Position numbers and translations under genes: made by a program. 64,000 nucleotides of DNA, from contig NC_073311.1 of the NCBI RefSeq assembly GCF_027595985.1, positions 35,119,643 through 35,183,642 on the forward strand, read 5' to 3'. This document shows, in pieces, positions 29,511 through 40,049 of this stretch (position 1 is the first letter of the stretch; every line of letters starts with the position of its first letter). This stretch comes from Sorex araneus. Its lineage: Eukaryota > Chordata > Mammalia > Eulipotyphla > Soricidae. The notes under the pieces were generated by a model. The model was not told the DNA's origin, made no database searches, and saw only the letters and a program-made list of their open reading frames with translations.

Positions 29511-30919
29511 TCAGATCAAAATGGATTAAAGACCTCAACATTAGACCAGAATCCATAAGATACATTGAAGACAAGATTGGCAAAACCCTCTACGACATTG
29601 AAGCTATAGGTATCTTCAAAGAGGACTCACCACTGACCAGGCAAGTGGAAACAGAGATAAACAAATGGGACTATCTTAAACTGAGAAGCTTCTGTACCTC
29701 AAAAGATACAGCGACCAGAATACAAAGACAGTCTACAGAATGGGAAAGGATATTCACCCAATACACAATGGATAAGGGGTTGATATCAAGGATTTACAAG
29801 GCACTGGTTAAACTCCACAAGAAGAAAACATCCAACCCCATCAGAAAATGGGGCAATGAAACGAACAGAAACTTTCTCAAGGAAGAAATCCGAATAGCTA
29901 AAAGACACACGAAAAAATGGTCCTCATCACTAATCATCAGGGAGATGCAGATCAAAACAACAATGAGATGCCATCTCAAACCACAGAGACTGGCACACAT
30001 CCAAAAGAACAAAAGTGACCGATGTTGGAGAGGATGTGGGGAGAAAGGGACTCTCCTTCACTGTTGGTGGGAATGCCGACTGGTTCAGCCCTTTTGGAAA
30101 ACAGTATGGATGCTTCTCAAAAAATTAGAAATTGAGCTCCCATTTGACTCAGCAATATCACTTCTGGGAATATATCCCAGAGATGCAAAAAATTATAGTA
30201 AAAGTGACATCTGCACCTATATGTTCATTGCAGCACTGTTCACAATAGCCAGAATCTGGAAAAAAAAAAAAAACGTGTGCCCGAGAACAGATGACTGATT
30301 AAAGAAACTTTGGTACATCTACACAATGGAATACTATGCAGCTGTTAGAAAAGATGAAGTCATGAACTTTCCATATAGGTGGATCAACATGGAAAGTATC
30401 GTGTTAAGTGAAATGAGTCAGAAAGAGAGGGACAGACACAGAAAGATCACACTCATGTGTGGAATGTAAAGTAACAGAATGGAGACTAACACCCAAGAAT
30501 AGTAGAGATAAGTACCAAGAGGAGTACTCCACAACTTGGAAGCTGACCTCACATGCTAGGTGAAGAAGCAGCTCTGATAGAGAAGGGATCACCAAGCAAA
30601 GGGTGCTAGGTGGACCCACTAGGGATGGAAGATAAGGGCTGAAAATAGTCTATAGACCGAACATGATGCCTACTTAATACCTCTGTAGTATACCACAACA
30701 CCCCAAAAGAGAGAGCGAGCAAATGGGAATGTCCTGCCACAGAGGCAGGGTTGGATGAAGGGGACAGGGTAGGGGTGGCGGGAGGGATGTTGGGTTCATG
30801 GGTGGTGGAAAATGGGCACTGGTGGAGGGATGGGCACTCCATCATTGTATGACTGTAAATCTGTAACTGTCTCACGGTGATTCACTAATTAAATAAATAA
30901 ATAACCAATAATAATAATA
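29511..30919 (+). mobile_element. L1, 5'-truncated, about 1.4 kb, younger class
   Basis: It carries 318 codons of ORF2, about 430 bp of 3' UTR and an A/T-rich tail (AAATAAATAAATAA, then AATAATAATAAT). Flanks at 29491-29510 and 30920-30939 match at 16 of 20 bases (AAATTGGGTTGGTTTTGTAG against AAATCAGGTTAGTTTTGTGG), a plausible aged TSD. It is the longest L1 with a readable frame in the window. Confidence 0.92.
29513..30469 (+). pseudogene. L1 ORF2 C-terminal remnant with one nonsense codon
   Basis: The frame is open from the truncation point to 30295, hits TGA at 30296-30298 where other copies have TGG (after the PRTDD residues), and then continues open to TAA at 30467-30469. Motifs in order are [57 protein letters not shown] and MFIAALFTIARIW. 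An A-run near 30259 adds about two lysine codons. The reverse transcriptase and endonuclease domains are lost, so no activity is expected. There is no ATG at the 5' end of the frame; apparent starts are internal. Confidence 0.93.
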
Positions 30920-30939
30920 AAATCAGGTTAGTTTTGTGG

Positions 30940-31240
30940 CTAAAATTTCTAATTGTTGCTGAAATTTTTGTTGGTGGTGAAATTTCCAATTCTAATTTTT
31001 CAAAACCAAAGAAGCGCAGACACTCAAGCCTACCTGGGGTGGATCCAGCACCCTCACACTGTAGATGAAGAAACCAAAACCAACATCCCAAAGCAGCATG
31101 TGCATGTGGGTTTTTGCTGTTTGACTGCTGCCCTGGAGATGCTCAAACTCACAAGTATTTGAGACATTTCTTGTAAAACTGACAGTACTAAAACCTCTGA
31201 GGCATAATAGATTCTAACTTGATTAAAAAAAAAAAACCTC
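30940..31240. other. Unannotated stretch
   Basis: About 300 bp of AT-rich sequence right of the L1 insertion. The older L1 to the left of the insertion is not readable here. Confidence 0.35.
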
Positions 31241-31325
31241 ACAGTTAGAGTCAAAGAGATAGTACAGTGAGGAGGGCGCTTGCCTTCCATGTAAGCCTCG
31301 GAACAGATGCCAAGTGTGTGCATAT
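31241..31325 (+). mobile_element. A-old SINE, head only
   Basis: AGAGTCAAAGAGATAGTACA and GGGCGCTTGCCTTCCATGTA give the 5' head. The body is lost or unrecognisable. Confidence 0.5.
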
Positions 31326-31654
31326 GCTTGAAGTGGGTATGACCTGCTTTGAAAACTAACGTGCTTTCGAATTTCTGCTTCTGTACTCCCCTGCCAGCTG
31401 CCTGCAAAGGCCCCGAGTCTCATGAGGAAGTCTCTGAAACAGAGCCCTCGCCTTTGTTCTGAGCCCGGTTCTGGAGCACAAGCTCGACTGGGTCTGCTAG
31501 CATAATACAAGTCTTTTCCCACCTTTCAAGGTATGCTGCTTGGCTTGTCCCTGCCTTTGGGTGGGAATTTCCACAACCACAGCTGATTTTCTATGGCCTT
31601 CCAGCACATGTCAAACATAAGGGCTCTAACATGTGTCTTAGCAAGGGACAGGAA

Positions 31655-32045
31655 TATTGCCCCATAGTTGGAAGCCTGTCTCATGAGCTGGGGGAGAAGG
31701 CAGCTGGAACAGAGAAGGGATTACTAAGACAGTGATGGCTGGAGGAATCAGTCGGGATGGGAGATGTGTGCTGAAAGTAGATAAAGGACCAAATGTGATA
31801 GCCATTCAGTGTCTGTATTGCAAACCATAATGCCCAAAAGTAGAGAGAGAGTATGGGGGGAAATTGTCTGACATGGAGGCAGGGGGAGGGCTGGAAAGGG
31901 GAAGACACTGGGGACATTGGTGGTGGAGAATGTGCACTGGTGGAGGGATGGGTTTTTGATCACTGTATGACTGAAATTCAAACATGAAAGCTTTGTAACT
32001 GTATCTCACAGTGATTCAATTTTTTAAAAAATTTTAAATAAACAA
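31655..32045 (+). mobile_element. L1 3' end, older class
   Basis: CATAGTTGGAAGCCTGTCTC, GTATTGCAAACCATAATGCC, GACATGGAGGCAGGGGGAGG, CACTGGTGGAGGGATGGGTT and GCTTTGTAACTGTATCTCAC. It is a longer stretch of 3' UTR than most copies here, without ORF2. Confidence 0.88.
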
Positions 32046-32052
32046 AATAAAA

Positions 32053-32841
32053 TGAGTCTTAGATTGTTGAATACACCAGGTGAAATACAAATAGAATTAA
32101 AGATGTTCTAAGATATTGTCAGGGTGGAAAGGAAATGTCCTCCTATCCCTCTGGTTTTGTCTAGCACTGATCAAGTCATCAAATTAATATCAGATTGCTA
32201 GGGGAGATAAACTTTAGTACATAGATTAAAGACATGTAGGTGCCCATATAAAAAGATCTTTCCAAAGACATTGAGGCAAATGAGCTCATAAACTCTGACC
32301 AAGGAACGGGAGAGGAGTAATCCGATGGAGCTTATGGCGAAAATTGCACCAATGTGGGAGGCCTTGCCATGAGATGCGGGGGCCAGTCAGTAGGACAGGG
32401 GCCCACAGGGCAGGATGGAAATAAGGTCAGCAGGGGGCCAGCAGCTGAAAAGGTTGAGAAACACAGGCTGTTCCACAGACACAGCCTCACTGCACAGTAT
32501 CTCTGCCGTTTAGGTGTGTGTTATTACACTTTGTGAGAGGAGCAGGACAAAATGGTCTAAGGACAATTCCTAAGGATGTGACCCAGGGTTGCTAGAGCAT
32601 GAGTGTAGGACCCCACTGGACAGGGGCCATCCTCCAACCACCTTTGCTGAGCCTAGAGTAATGCAGAAATTTCTGCCACAGTTCCATTTGTCACTCTCTG
32701 AGGTCCCCTGACAGGCAGGGGAAGGTACCAAGTGTAAGATATCGAGTGCAGAGGTGATCATCCACCCTCCTCTGGGGTCTCCAGAGGCTGGACAAATGTC
32801 AAATAAGCATCACATGAAAGGGTAAGAGGACAATGAAGGGA
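32053..32841. other. Unannotated stretch
   Basis: About 790 bp, single-copy-looking, GC rising to the right. No repeat or convincing open frame. Confidence 0.4.
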
Positions 32842-33000
32842 CTAAAGGGGTAGTACAGCAGGTAGGGTGCTTACCTTGTACCCACAGACCCGGGTCCAAT
32901 CTCCAGCACCAAATAGGGTCCCCAAACCCTGCCAGGCGTGATCCCTGAGCACAGAGGTAAGCTTTGAGTACTGCCAGGTGTAGCCCCCCAAAAAAACAAA
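32842..33000 (+). mobile_element. A-old SINE
   Basis: ACTAAAGGGGTAGTACAGCA, ACCCGGGTCCAATCTCCAGC and GATCCCTGAGCACAGAGGTA to GCCAGGTGTAGCCCCC. Confidence 0.87.
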
Positions 33001-33077
33001 AAAGAGGACAAGGAAAAGTAAAGTTTATTGATCCTAACTGATAGTAAAAGCAGGCCAAAGACCAATATTAGTTTCCC

Positions 33078-33147
33078 TGAGAGAGGAAGAGGGAGAGAAA
33101 GAGAGGGAGAGATAAAAATAGAGAGACAGAGAAAGACAGAGAGAAGT
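33078..33147. repeat. Purine-rich GA low complexity
   Basis: GAGAGAGGAAGAGGGAGAGA and GACAGAGAAAGACAGAGAGA; imperfect. Confidence 0.8.
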
Positions 33148-33181
33148 AAAGTATTTGGCATACAGACAGGCTTGGAGGGCA

Positions 33182-33325
33182 ATAAGGCAAGATAGAAACG
33201 GGGGCCATGGGTGGTAGTAAATGTACACTGGTGAAGGGATTGGTGTTAGAACATTGTACGATTGAAACTCAATAATGAACAACTTTGTAACTGTGTATCT
33301 CACAGTGATTGAATTTAAAAAACAA
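33182..33325 (+). mobile_element. L1 3' end, older class
   Basis: GCCATGGGTGGTAGTAAATG, ACTGGTGAAGGGATTGGTGT, CATTGTACGATTGAAACTCA and TTTGTAACTGTGTATCTCAC. A family A SINE follows directly. Confidence 0.8.
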
Positions 33326-33329
33326 AAGA

Positions 33330-33500
33330 AGGAGATGGAGAGATAGCACAGCAGGCAGGGTGTTTGCCTTGTACACGGCCCAGCCGGATTCAATTCCCAG
33401 CATCCCATATGGTCCCCCAAGCACCACCAGGAGTAATTCCTGAGTGCATGAGCCAGGAGTAACCCCTGTGCGATGCCAGGTGTGACCCAAAAAGCAATAA
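33330..33500 (+). mobile_element. Family A SINE
   Basis: GATGGAGAGATAGCACAGCA, CAGCATCCCATATGGTCCCC and GAGTGCATGAGCCAGGAGTA to CAGGTGTGACCCAAAAAGC. The tail is AATAAATAAATA and is followed by a GAAAA microsatellite. Confidence 0.92.
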
Positions 33501-33550
33501 ATAAATAAATAAAATTAAAATTAAAAATAATTTTTAAAATAAATTTAAAA

Positions 33551-33640
33551 AAGAAGAAAAGAAAAGAAAAGAAAAGAAAAGAAAAGAAAAGAAAAGAAAA
33601 GAAAAGAAAAGAAAAGAAAAGAAAAGAAAGGAAAAGGAGA
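33551..33640 (+). repeat. (GAAAA)n microsatellite
   Basis: About 16 near-perfect GAAAA units downstream of a SINE tail. Confidence 0.97.
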
Positions 33641-33644
33641 AGCT

Positions 33645-33852
33645 ATAGAAGAATCTAGAGGTCTTGAAAAGAATATGAAAAATCAGCAGCAGCAAAGCTT
33701 TTTCTGTGACAAGTCCTGGATTGACTTTTATACATGCAGAGAACTCCATGCCAAGATCATTTATGATGGAATTATGTATAACCTCCTACTAAAAGCCATT
33801 GGAAGCTTGCTTGGTTTTTCTCTCTGTCTCCCCCTCCCTCCCTCCCTCTACC

Positions 33853-33910
<58 letters not shown>

Positions 33911-34100
33911 CTACATTTCTTTCAATAAAAGCTATTTTGCTCCACTGAAAAACAAAGAAACAACAATTGTCCTTGCCCTAAAGATACGGACAGTTTATCT
34001 TCAGTTTATCCTTCTCCAAAAAAATCTAATCCTTCTTTTGTTTGGGTGGACAGATAAAATGGACAGGGCCTTAGGGGACCAGCCCACTGGGATTTTCTAG
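33645..34100 (+). repeat. Unnamed dispersed repeat, copy 1
   Basis: The 5' part (CTTGAAAAGAATATGAAA, then ATGCAGAGAACTCCA and ATAACCTCCT) recurs at 37925-38165. The 3' part (TTGTCCTTGCCCTAAAGATA, GGACAGTTTATCTTCAGTTT) recurs inverted at 35900-36010. CAATAAAAGCTATTTTGCTC at about 33923 could be an LTR-type poly(A) region. The family is unknown to me. Confidence 0.55.
33857..33907. repeat. (AC)n microsatellite
   Basis: About 25 AC units, inside the unnamed repeat and just after a CCCTCCCTCCC run. Confidence 0.97.
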
Positions 34101-34264
34101 TTCATTCTGGAACCTACTCGAATGCCATCCACTCTTTATTCTCTCTTCTTTGCCTACAAAAACTCCTGTAACCATGCAAACAGGAGGATGAGTCTGCCCA
34201 TCTTTCTATCTGCCTGTGTACTGCCAGTGCAGGTCTTTCTGGAGCCCAACGCCCCAGCTCTCTC

Positions 34265-34447
34265 TTTTTTTTTTTTTTTTTTTTGCTTTTTGGGTCACAC
34301 CCGGCGATGCACAGGGGTTACTCCTGGCTTTGCACTCAGGAATTACTGCTGGCGGTGCTCAGGGGACCATATGGGATGTTGGGAATCAAACCCGGGTCAG
34401 CCGCGTGCAAGGTAAACGCCATACCCGCCGTGCTATCGCTCCAGCCC
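34265..34447 (-). mobile_element. Family A SINE
   Basis: Complete antisense copy with T19, GCTTTTTGGGTCACACCCGG, GACCATATGGGATGTTGGGA and the head GTGCTATCGCTCCAGCCCC. It looks young. GCTCTCT at both flanks may be part of a TSD. Confidence 0.94.
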
Positions 34448-34704
34448 CTCGGCTCTCTTTTGATTGGGAACTTACAAACCTTATGTGGAGGCGGAACCAA
34501 GACCTCATGGTTGAAATCGCTTGTATACATCCTGCATAGAGAGGAGACCAAGAAAAACTGAGTAACTCAGTCATCTGGCTTCAAGACATCTTAAGGAGAA
34601 AGGGAAAGTGTTACTGAGGTTATCAAGGAAGGCGCAGTAAACAAAGTGTGCAGATCTGAGTCGTGCCTTCTTCAGTGAAAATGAGGCTTCCCTTGGAGAG
34701 AAGT

Positions 34705-34800
34705 TGATGCCGGTGGTGGGATTGGTCATGAAACATTATATGTCAAAAACCCTACTATGAGAAACTTTGTGATTCACAGGGCTTTACTAAAATAAAATTT
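34705..34800 (+). mobile_element. L1 3' end, older class, diverged
   Basis: GCCGGTGGTGGGATTGGTCA, TGAAACATTATATGTC and GTGATTCACAGGGCTTTACT track the 3' UTR end with many changes. Confidence 0.5.
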
Positions 34801-34939
34801 TGAGGAAAAAAAGTGAATCTTCCCAGATTTACAATAAATATCTCCCACAAGTGTAGACCTCAACCCAGTCTTGAGAACCCTGCTCAAAAAATGTAACCTG
34901 TTCTCAAATACAAATTTGGAGTCAGTGGATTTTTAACTT

Positions 34940-35103
34940 TTTTCCTTTTCGGGGGGTTGGGGAACTGCAGACCACACCCAATGATACTTGAGGCTGCTCC
35001 TGGTTCTGTGCTCAGGAGTGACTCCAGGGGTGCTCAGAGCACCATGCAGTGCTAGGGATCCAACCTCCTGCATGCAGAGCATGTATGCAGCTATGTCTCA
35101 GGG
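34940..35103 (-). mobile_element. A-old SINE
   Basis: GCAGACCACACCCAATGATA, GGTTCTGTGCTCAGGAGTGA and CTAGGGATCCAACCTCCTGC. The head ends TATGTCTCAGG. Confidence 0.78.
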
Positions 35104-35680
35104 ACATGGAACGATGTTCTTGAACAAAAGAGAAAGGGGAAATGTCTGTCTGACTTCACTTGCTCACTTTCTGAGAGCGGAGGCTTTTCTTACGCAATCT
35201 CCATGTAATCTTTGCAAGCACCCAGTAAGTTGGAGGTCCTGAGAGCTTAAACCAGGTCCTACAGTCACAAAGCCAGTATTAGAGAAGTCATGTGTGAAAG
35301 CACAACCAACAGGCTGAAGACGGTACCATCTATGCCAAGCCCCACAACCTACTGCGTTCTAAATCTCTCCAGAAAGTAGAATTTTCAACCCAGCAATCTA
35401 GAACTCATCAGTCTGGAATCTCTTCTCCAGCACTAGGATGCAATATGCGTAAGAGCCCCTCTACCCAAGGAAAACTCCCCTGTAACAATCTTTCTTCCCC
35501 TTTGCTAGTCATCCCTATCCAACCCTCTTTTTAGCTATCAAAACTTCTGTTTTATATGACTCACTGAAGCAATCTTCTACTACCAGTCAGATGGGAAGTT
35601 GTCTGATTCATACGTAATTTAATAAAGCCAGTGAGATCTCTAAATTAATTGGCTGACTTTTGGGTTGGTTTGTTTTGATT
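35104..35680. other. Unannotated stretch, possible MIR trace
   Basis: About 580 bp. GTCCTACAGTCACAAAGCCA near 35256 may be an antisense MIR core. No gene evidence. Confidence 0.35.
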
Positions 35681-35729
35681 CTCTCTCCCTGTCTCTGTCT
35701 GTCTCTCTGTCTCTCTGTCTGTCTGTCTC

Positions 35730-35810
<81 letters not shown>
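35681..35810. repeat. (TCTG)n(TC)n microsatellite
   Basis: CTGTCTGTCTCTCTG mixed units at 35690-35750 followed by about 60 bp of pure CT. Open Ser/Leu frames are artefacts. Confidence 0.97.
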
Positions 35811-35811
<1 letters not shown>

Positions 35812-35839
35812 CTATTTATCTCTCTCAAGAAAGTGTGGG

Positions 35840-36010
35840 TTACTTCCCATGGGACTTTAACAACAAGGCTAGGCTTTGGGAGAAGAACAAAGTGAGGAAG
35901 ACTGGGTCCAAGAGACAGGACTGTATTTACCTGAGGAAGGGTAAACAGAGGATAAACTGTCCTAATCTCTAAACTTGGGGCCAAGGACAGTTATCTTGAT
36001 CACTGACTCC
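35840..36010 (-). repeat. Unnamed dispersed repeat, copy 3 (inverted, 3' part)
   Basis: On the minus strand TGTCCTTGGCCCCAAGTTTA then GGACAGTTTATCCTCTGTTT and CCTTCCTCAGG align with 33970-34016. It lies beside a TC microsatellite, as copies 1 and 2 also lie beside pyrimidine tracts. Confidence 0.45.
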
Positions 36011-36127
36011 TGGTTCATCTTATCTCTTGTTTTCTCTTTTCTTTCTGATATAGGCTGAAGTCCTGTGAAGATATAATTGACAATAGGATTCTTAAATAAT
36101 CAAATTAAAACCAGGCTTTAAGTTGCA

Positions 36128-36275
36128 TCTTGGGGGACTGGAGGGAGAGTGCAGAAATTAAGGTGCTGGGCTTGCATGCATTGTCCCCCCTGGTCCCCCA
36201 AGCCCTGCCTGCAGCAATCTCTGATCACAGAGCTAGGAGTATAACCCCTAAGCACTACCAACTGTGACCCCCAAA
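36128..36275 (+). mobile_element. A-old SINE
   Basis: GGGGGACTGGAGGGAGAGTG, GTCCCCCAAGCCCTGCCTGC and ATCACAGAGCTAGGAGTATA. The B-box region is deleted. Confidence 0.75.
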
Positions 36276-36868
36276 ACAACAAACAATAAATTATGTCTAA
36301 CCAATTTGATCAGTGTTCTTTACAAAAGGGGACATTTGAACACAGAAACAAAGGAAAGACAGTGTTAAGACAAAGAGATGCTATCTACATACCAGGGACT
36401 CTTGTTGGATGCAGGCCTAAGGTGGGGAGGCAGGTGCTGATTGTCCCTATTACCCTGAAGGCACTAAGATGCCAACATCTGACCTTTAGAATGAACCTGC
36501 AGAACCCTACAAGATACTTGCTATAGGGAACGTACTTTCTTCACAGGCTAAGACTGTGATCATGGCTTTTTCTGCTGACCTAATAACCTTCTATTTCTCA
36601 TTCTCTATCATTATCACATGATCATATTGCAAAGCCTTTCCTTGAAATTGCCAGATGAATCTCAAAACTAATCTAAATTGCAAGTCTCTCAAGTCTCTAG
36701 CACAATATTCTTGAATGTCGTCTGGACCAAATTGCTCAGGCAATCTAACCCAAGTCAGGAGAGAAGCATAAATCACTGTCACCAGTCCCCATCCTACTGG
36801 CTTTTAGTAGTTAATCATTTGTCATTTGAAAAATGCTGGAAGGAGGGTGGCTTTAATATCTCTTTTAT
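36276..36868. other. Unannotated stretch
   Basis: About 590 bp, AT-moderate, longest frame 77 codons, nothing recognised. Confidence 0.4.
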
Positions 36869-37022
36869 TTTTTATTTAGTTAGTTATTTGGTTTAGGGCA
36901 CACCTAGAAGTGCTCAAGCTTACTTCTGGCTCTGACAGGGCTCACTCCTGGCAGGCTCAGGGGACCATATAAGGTGCTGGGGATTAAAACTGGATCAACC
37001 ACGTGCAAAGCAAATGCCCACT
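36869..37022 (-). mobile_element. A-old SINE
   Basis: GGTTTAGGGCACACCTAGAA, CTCAGGGGACCATATAAGGT and GGGGATTAAAACTGGATCAA. The head is cut after AAGCAAATGCCC. Confidence 0.78.
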
Positions 37023-37074
37023 AGAACCTCTTTCTAAACGCTTCAGAAATTCACATCCTTAATCCTAAAAGAGA

Positions 37075-37330
37075 TCATGGATGGTTCAGTTTAATTCAAT
37101 ATTAATCAAGCACCTATGAAGAGTCAGGTACCTATGAATGTCAAGCAAGATAAAGCTCTGCCCTCTCACAGTTTATTGTCTAAGATTAGAGAAAAACAAT
37201 AAACAAAAATATATAAAATCGCATTTCAGTCCATGGCAAGTACCATGGGAGTGGGGGGAAGCCAGGGAGGTGGAGAGATACTGGCACTCTCTTGCAATTA
37301 CGCTTACTGGTGGGCATGATGCAGTAAGCG
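37075..37330 (-). repeat. L2-like fragment, antisense
   Basis: TCAAGCACCTATGAAGAGTC AGGTACC, GCTCTGCCCTCTCACAGTTT and AGAAAAACAATAAACAAAAA follow the layout of antisense L2 (attgagcacctactatgtgccagg, then gagcttacattc and the acaataaacaa block). Confidence 0.5.
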
Positions 37331-37924
37331 TAACTGCAATTCTAAGACAATAGCACTGTAAATCATAATACCTCAATCAACCTAATAGAAAAATAAAGAA
37401 ATCTATTATTGTATGTTCAATCTGTTTTGTCTGTAGGTGAACCTCCTTGATTACAGAGCCATGCATCTTTCCAGCTCCTTGTAGACATTTGAGAGGGGTT
37501 ATGGGATGGCTAAATAGATGGACAGATGGGATGTTTAGATAGATTGATGGATGGATGGAAGAAACCTAACATCAACTGGGAATTCCTGAGAAATCCTGCA
37601 TATATTTCTCTGATAATCTCCAAGTTCAAGTATACATTGAATGAGCTGAGCACTGTTTCATGGGCCAGACTCCTGCCAGCTACAGGTGATAACGAGGAAT
37701 ATGGCTACATGTGCCTGCTGGCAGACTGATAGCACTAGGGATAGTGACTTGGTAATGAGTTTCGAGGAGATAATAAAACTAAGAATAAATTGCCTGACAT
37801 TAAAGGAGCTCAAAGGCATAAGGACCACATCCCTTTGCAATGCAAATACTGAGCTCTTTGGAGAGGGAGAAACGGAGAAGACCCCCTCTCCCACTTCCAT
37901 CACCCACCACCCTCTGCACCCCCT
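37331..37924. other. Unannotated stretch
   Basis: About 590 bp. A few GATGGATGGA units lie at 37545-37560. No gene seen. Confidence 0.4.
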
Positions 37925-38165
37925 ACAGGAGAATCTGAAGGTCATGAAAAGAATATGAAAGGAGCATTTAGAGTTCAAGGCTTTTTCCCCAGATTAATTT
38001 CTATATATGCAGAGAACTCCAGATAAGACAATTAGATAAATAACACATAACCTTCTCGCAAAACATATTCCCTGCTTCTTCCACCTGGAAAAGCTCGTTT
38101 TCTCTCGTCCCTCCCTCCCTTCTCTCCCTCTCTCTCTCTTTCTCTCTCTCTCCCTTTCCCCACCA
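37925..38165 (+). repeat. Unnamed dispersed repeat, copy 2 (5' part)
   Basis: Shares GTCATGAAAAGAATATGAAA, ATATATGCAGAGAACTCCA and CACATAACCTTCTCGC with 33645-33800, in the same order and ending in a CCCTCCCTCCC pyrimidine tract (38100-38162) as copy 1 does. Confidence 0.55.
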
Positions 38166-38322
38166 TAACGACCATCCCCTCCCTGCCTTTCTCCCCCCCA
38201 ACTCCCTCCTCACAATGAACCTTGAGTTGCTATTTCACATCCTCCTAAAATTCTTTTCTGCAACGGAAGATGATAAACCTGGAATGGCTGTGACTTTCCT
38301 TTCTTGCAAAGAACAATTCCTA

Positions 38323-38470
38323 GGGCTGAAGAGATAGTACAGTGAGTTGGGTGCTTGCCTTTGGCTGACCTGGGTTTCATTTCAGCATCCCATACGGTTC
38401 CATGAACCTGCCAGGAGTGATCCCTGAGTGCAGTCAGGAATAAGCCCTGAGCACATCCCCAAAACAAAAC
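38323..38470 (+). mobile_element. A-old SINE
   Basis: AGGGCTGAAGAGATAGTACA, GGTTTCATTTCAGCATCCCA and GATCCCTGAGTGCAGTCAGG to AGCACATCCCCAAAAC. Confidence 0.85.
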
Positions 38471-38924
38471 AAACAAAAAAGAAGCAATTCTTAGCTCCAG
38501 CTTGACTCCACAGCTCCCCAGGAACTTGAGTGATGGGGACCGAATGCCCCCTCGGTGTAGAACAAGTAAGTGGAATTCAGGCATGGCTTGACAGCTGCCT
38601 CGTGGGCCTGGTGCGGTGCGAGTGTCCGTGCCAGGTATGTGCCCAGAGCAGTCTTCACCAGTCCTTACCCAAGCCAGGCATTCCCCAGGTGGCCCAAGTG
38701 GGTGGGGCAGAGAGGCAGAAGCACTGTTTCCTTGAGGATAGCTCCCTCCCCAACTTACGCAACTCACATCACATGTACTCAGGAGCTCAGGGACAGCCTT
38801 CTATACACACCCGCCCTCTCAGAGAGTCTACATGCAGAGCACTGTCCTGGATGGGGGCAGGACAGACAGGAGTTGGGGGTGGTGGTGGTATGAGAAAGGA
38901 GAGACTTCGGGTGCAACTGGCATT
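38471..38924. other. Unannotated GC-richer stretch
   Basis: About 450 bp. Frames of 107-185 codons overlap on both strands here, but they extend through neighbouring SINEs and show no domain. Confidence 0.4.
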
Positions 38925-39255
38925 CCAGGCAAATGGACCAAAACAGAACTGAACCAGGGTTAGTCATATGCATAGGAAACCCCTATACCCCTGTGCTAAC
39001 TCTCCAGCCTGTCAAGCATTTTATTTCCTCCCCCCACCCCTCACCCCCCATCCCCCCCCACACACACACACCTGGCAGTGCTCTGGGCTTGCTCCTGGCT
39101 CTGTACTCAGAGATCACCCCTGGCAGTACTAGGGGACCATATGTAGTTCTAGTGATCAAATCTGAGTTGGCTACCTGCAAGGCAAGCGCCTTACCCACTG
39201 TTCTATTTCTCTGGTCCCCATCAAGAACTTTTTAATGAATCCATAAATACAGAGG
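38925..39255. repeat. Local duplication, copy 1 (SINE cluster plus flanks)
   Basis: AACCCCTATACCCCTGTGCT, GGCTTGCTCCTGGCTCTGTA, CATATGTAGTTCTAGTGATC and CTTTTTAATGAATCCATA all recur in order at 40475-40785. An antisense A-old SINE occupies 39066-39217, preceded by a C-rich run and CACACACA (39033-39071). Confidence 0.8.
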
Positions 39256-40049
39256 CTGGAGGTAAGACAGCTAAAGGCCACAGGCAGAGCACAGTAAAGG
39301 AGGCTCCAACACAGCGGACTGGCACATCTGCATGTGTCAGCTCCTTCACTGTGGAAATCCGGTGAGTCCATCAGATGGTTCTAAAGGTCAGCAGAGATGA
39401 ATGATTAGGGCCGCTGAAGCTGTTCAATGCACCGTGGCCTGGAAACCTTGATCTGCATGAGCGATCTCTTTTCCTCCCCTACTCAGTTTCCTCCCGGGCT
39501 CTCAGGTGTCCTTCCCTCCTGTGACTGAGACCCATTCTCCAGGCTCAAGGGGTCCATTTGTCCAACTGCAGGTGAGTGGATCTCAGAGCCAAGTCCACCT
39601 GCTCCACAGGCACCTCACTATACAACTGGTGCTTCCCGTTTGTGCTCCTGCCTCTCCCAAAGAGCCACCTAGAAGCAGGCGGAGGGAGGAGAGGGCCTTG
39701 CAGAGAAAAGCAACCCCAGGATGTACTTGAGGATTCACAACTAGGAATCTTCATTTTATTCACATGGGAGTTCCATATCTTATTGTGCTCGGTGTTTACA
39801 ACTTGATTATCAATACCAGGCAAAAAGAATACAGCCTGAAGAAAGTGTGGGGATTAGAATCAAGACAAAGAATGAAAGTTAAAAGTCTAAGTCAAATGAG
39901 TAAATCATTCACATCGAGAGATTTATTATTGATATATCTGGAGTACTTCCTCTGGCTTCTTTTTTTTTTTATGAACACACACATAAGTGATCTCTTCAGC
40001 GCTTACTATGGTGTATAAAACATCTAAGTGTTTCATGGCTTAGTTCAGT
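39256..40049. other. Unannotated stretch between the duplicate copies
   Basis: About 800 bp with no recognised repeat. Frames of 74-92 codons at 39506-39823 lie on both strands and lack any family resemblance. Confidence 0.4.

Noticed and set aside
38210-38767. 185-codon minus-strand frame
   Set aside because: About half lies in an A-old SINE. The rest has no domain or splice structure I can support.
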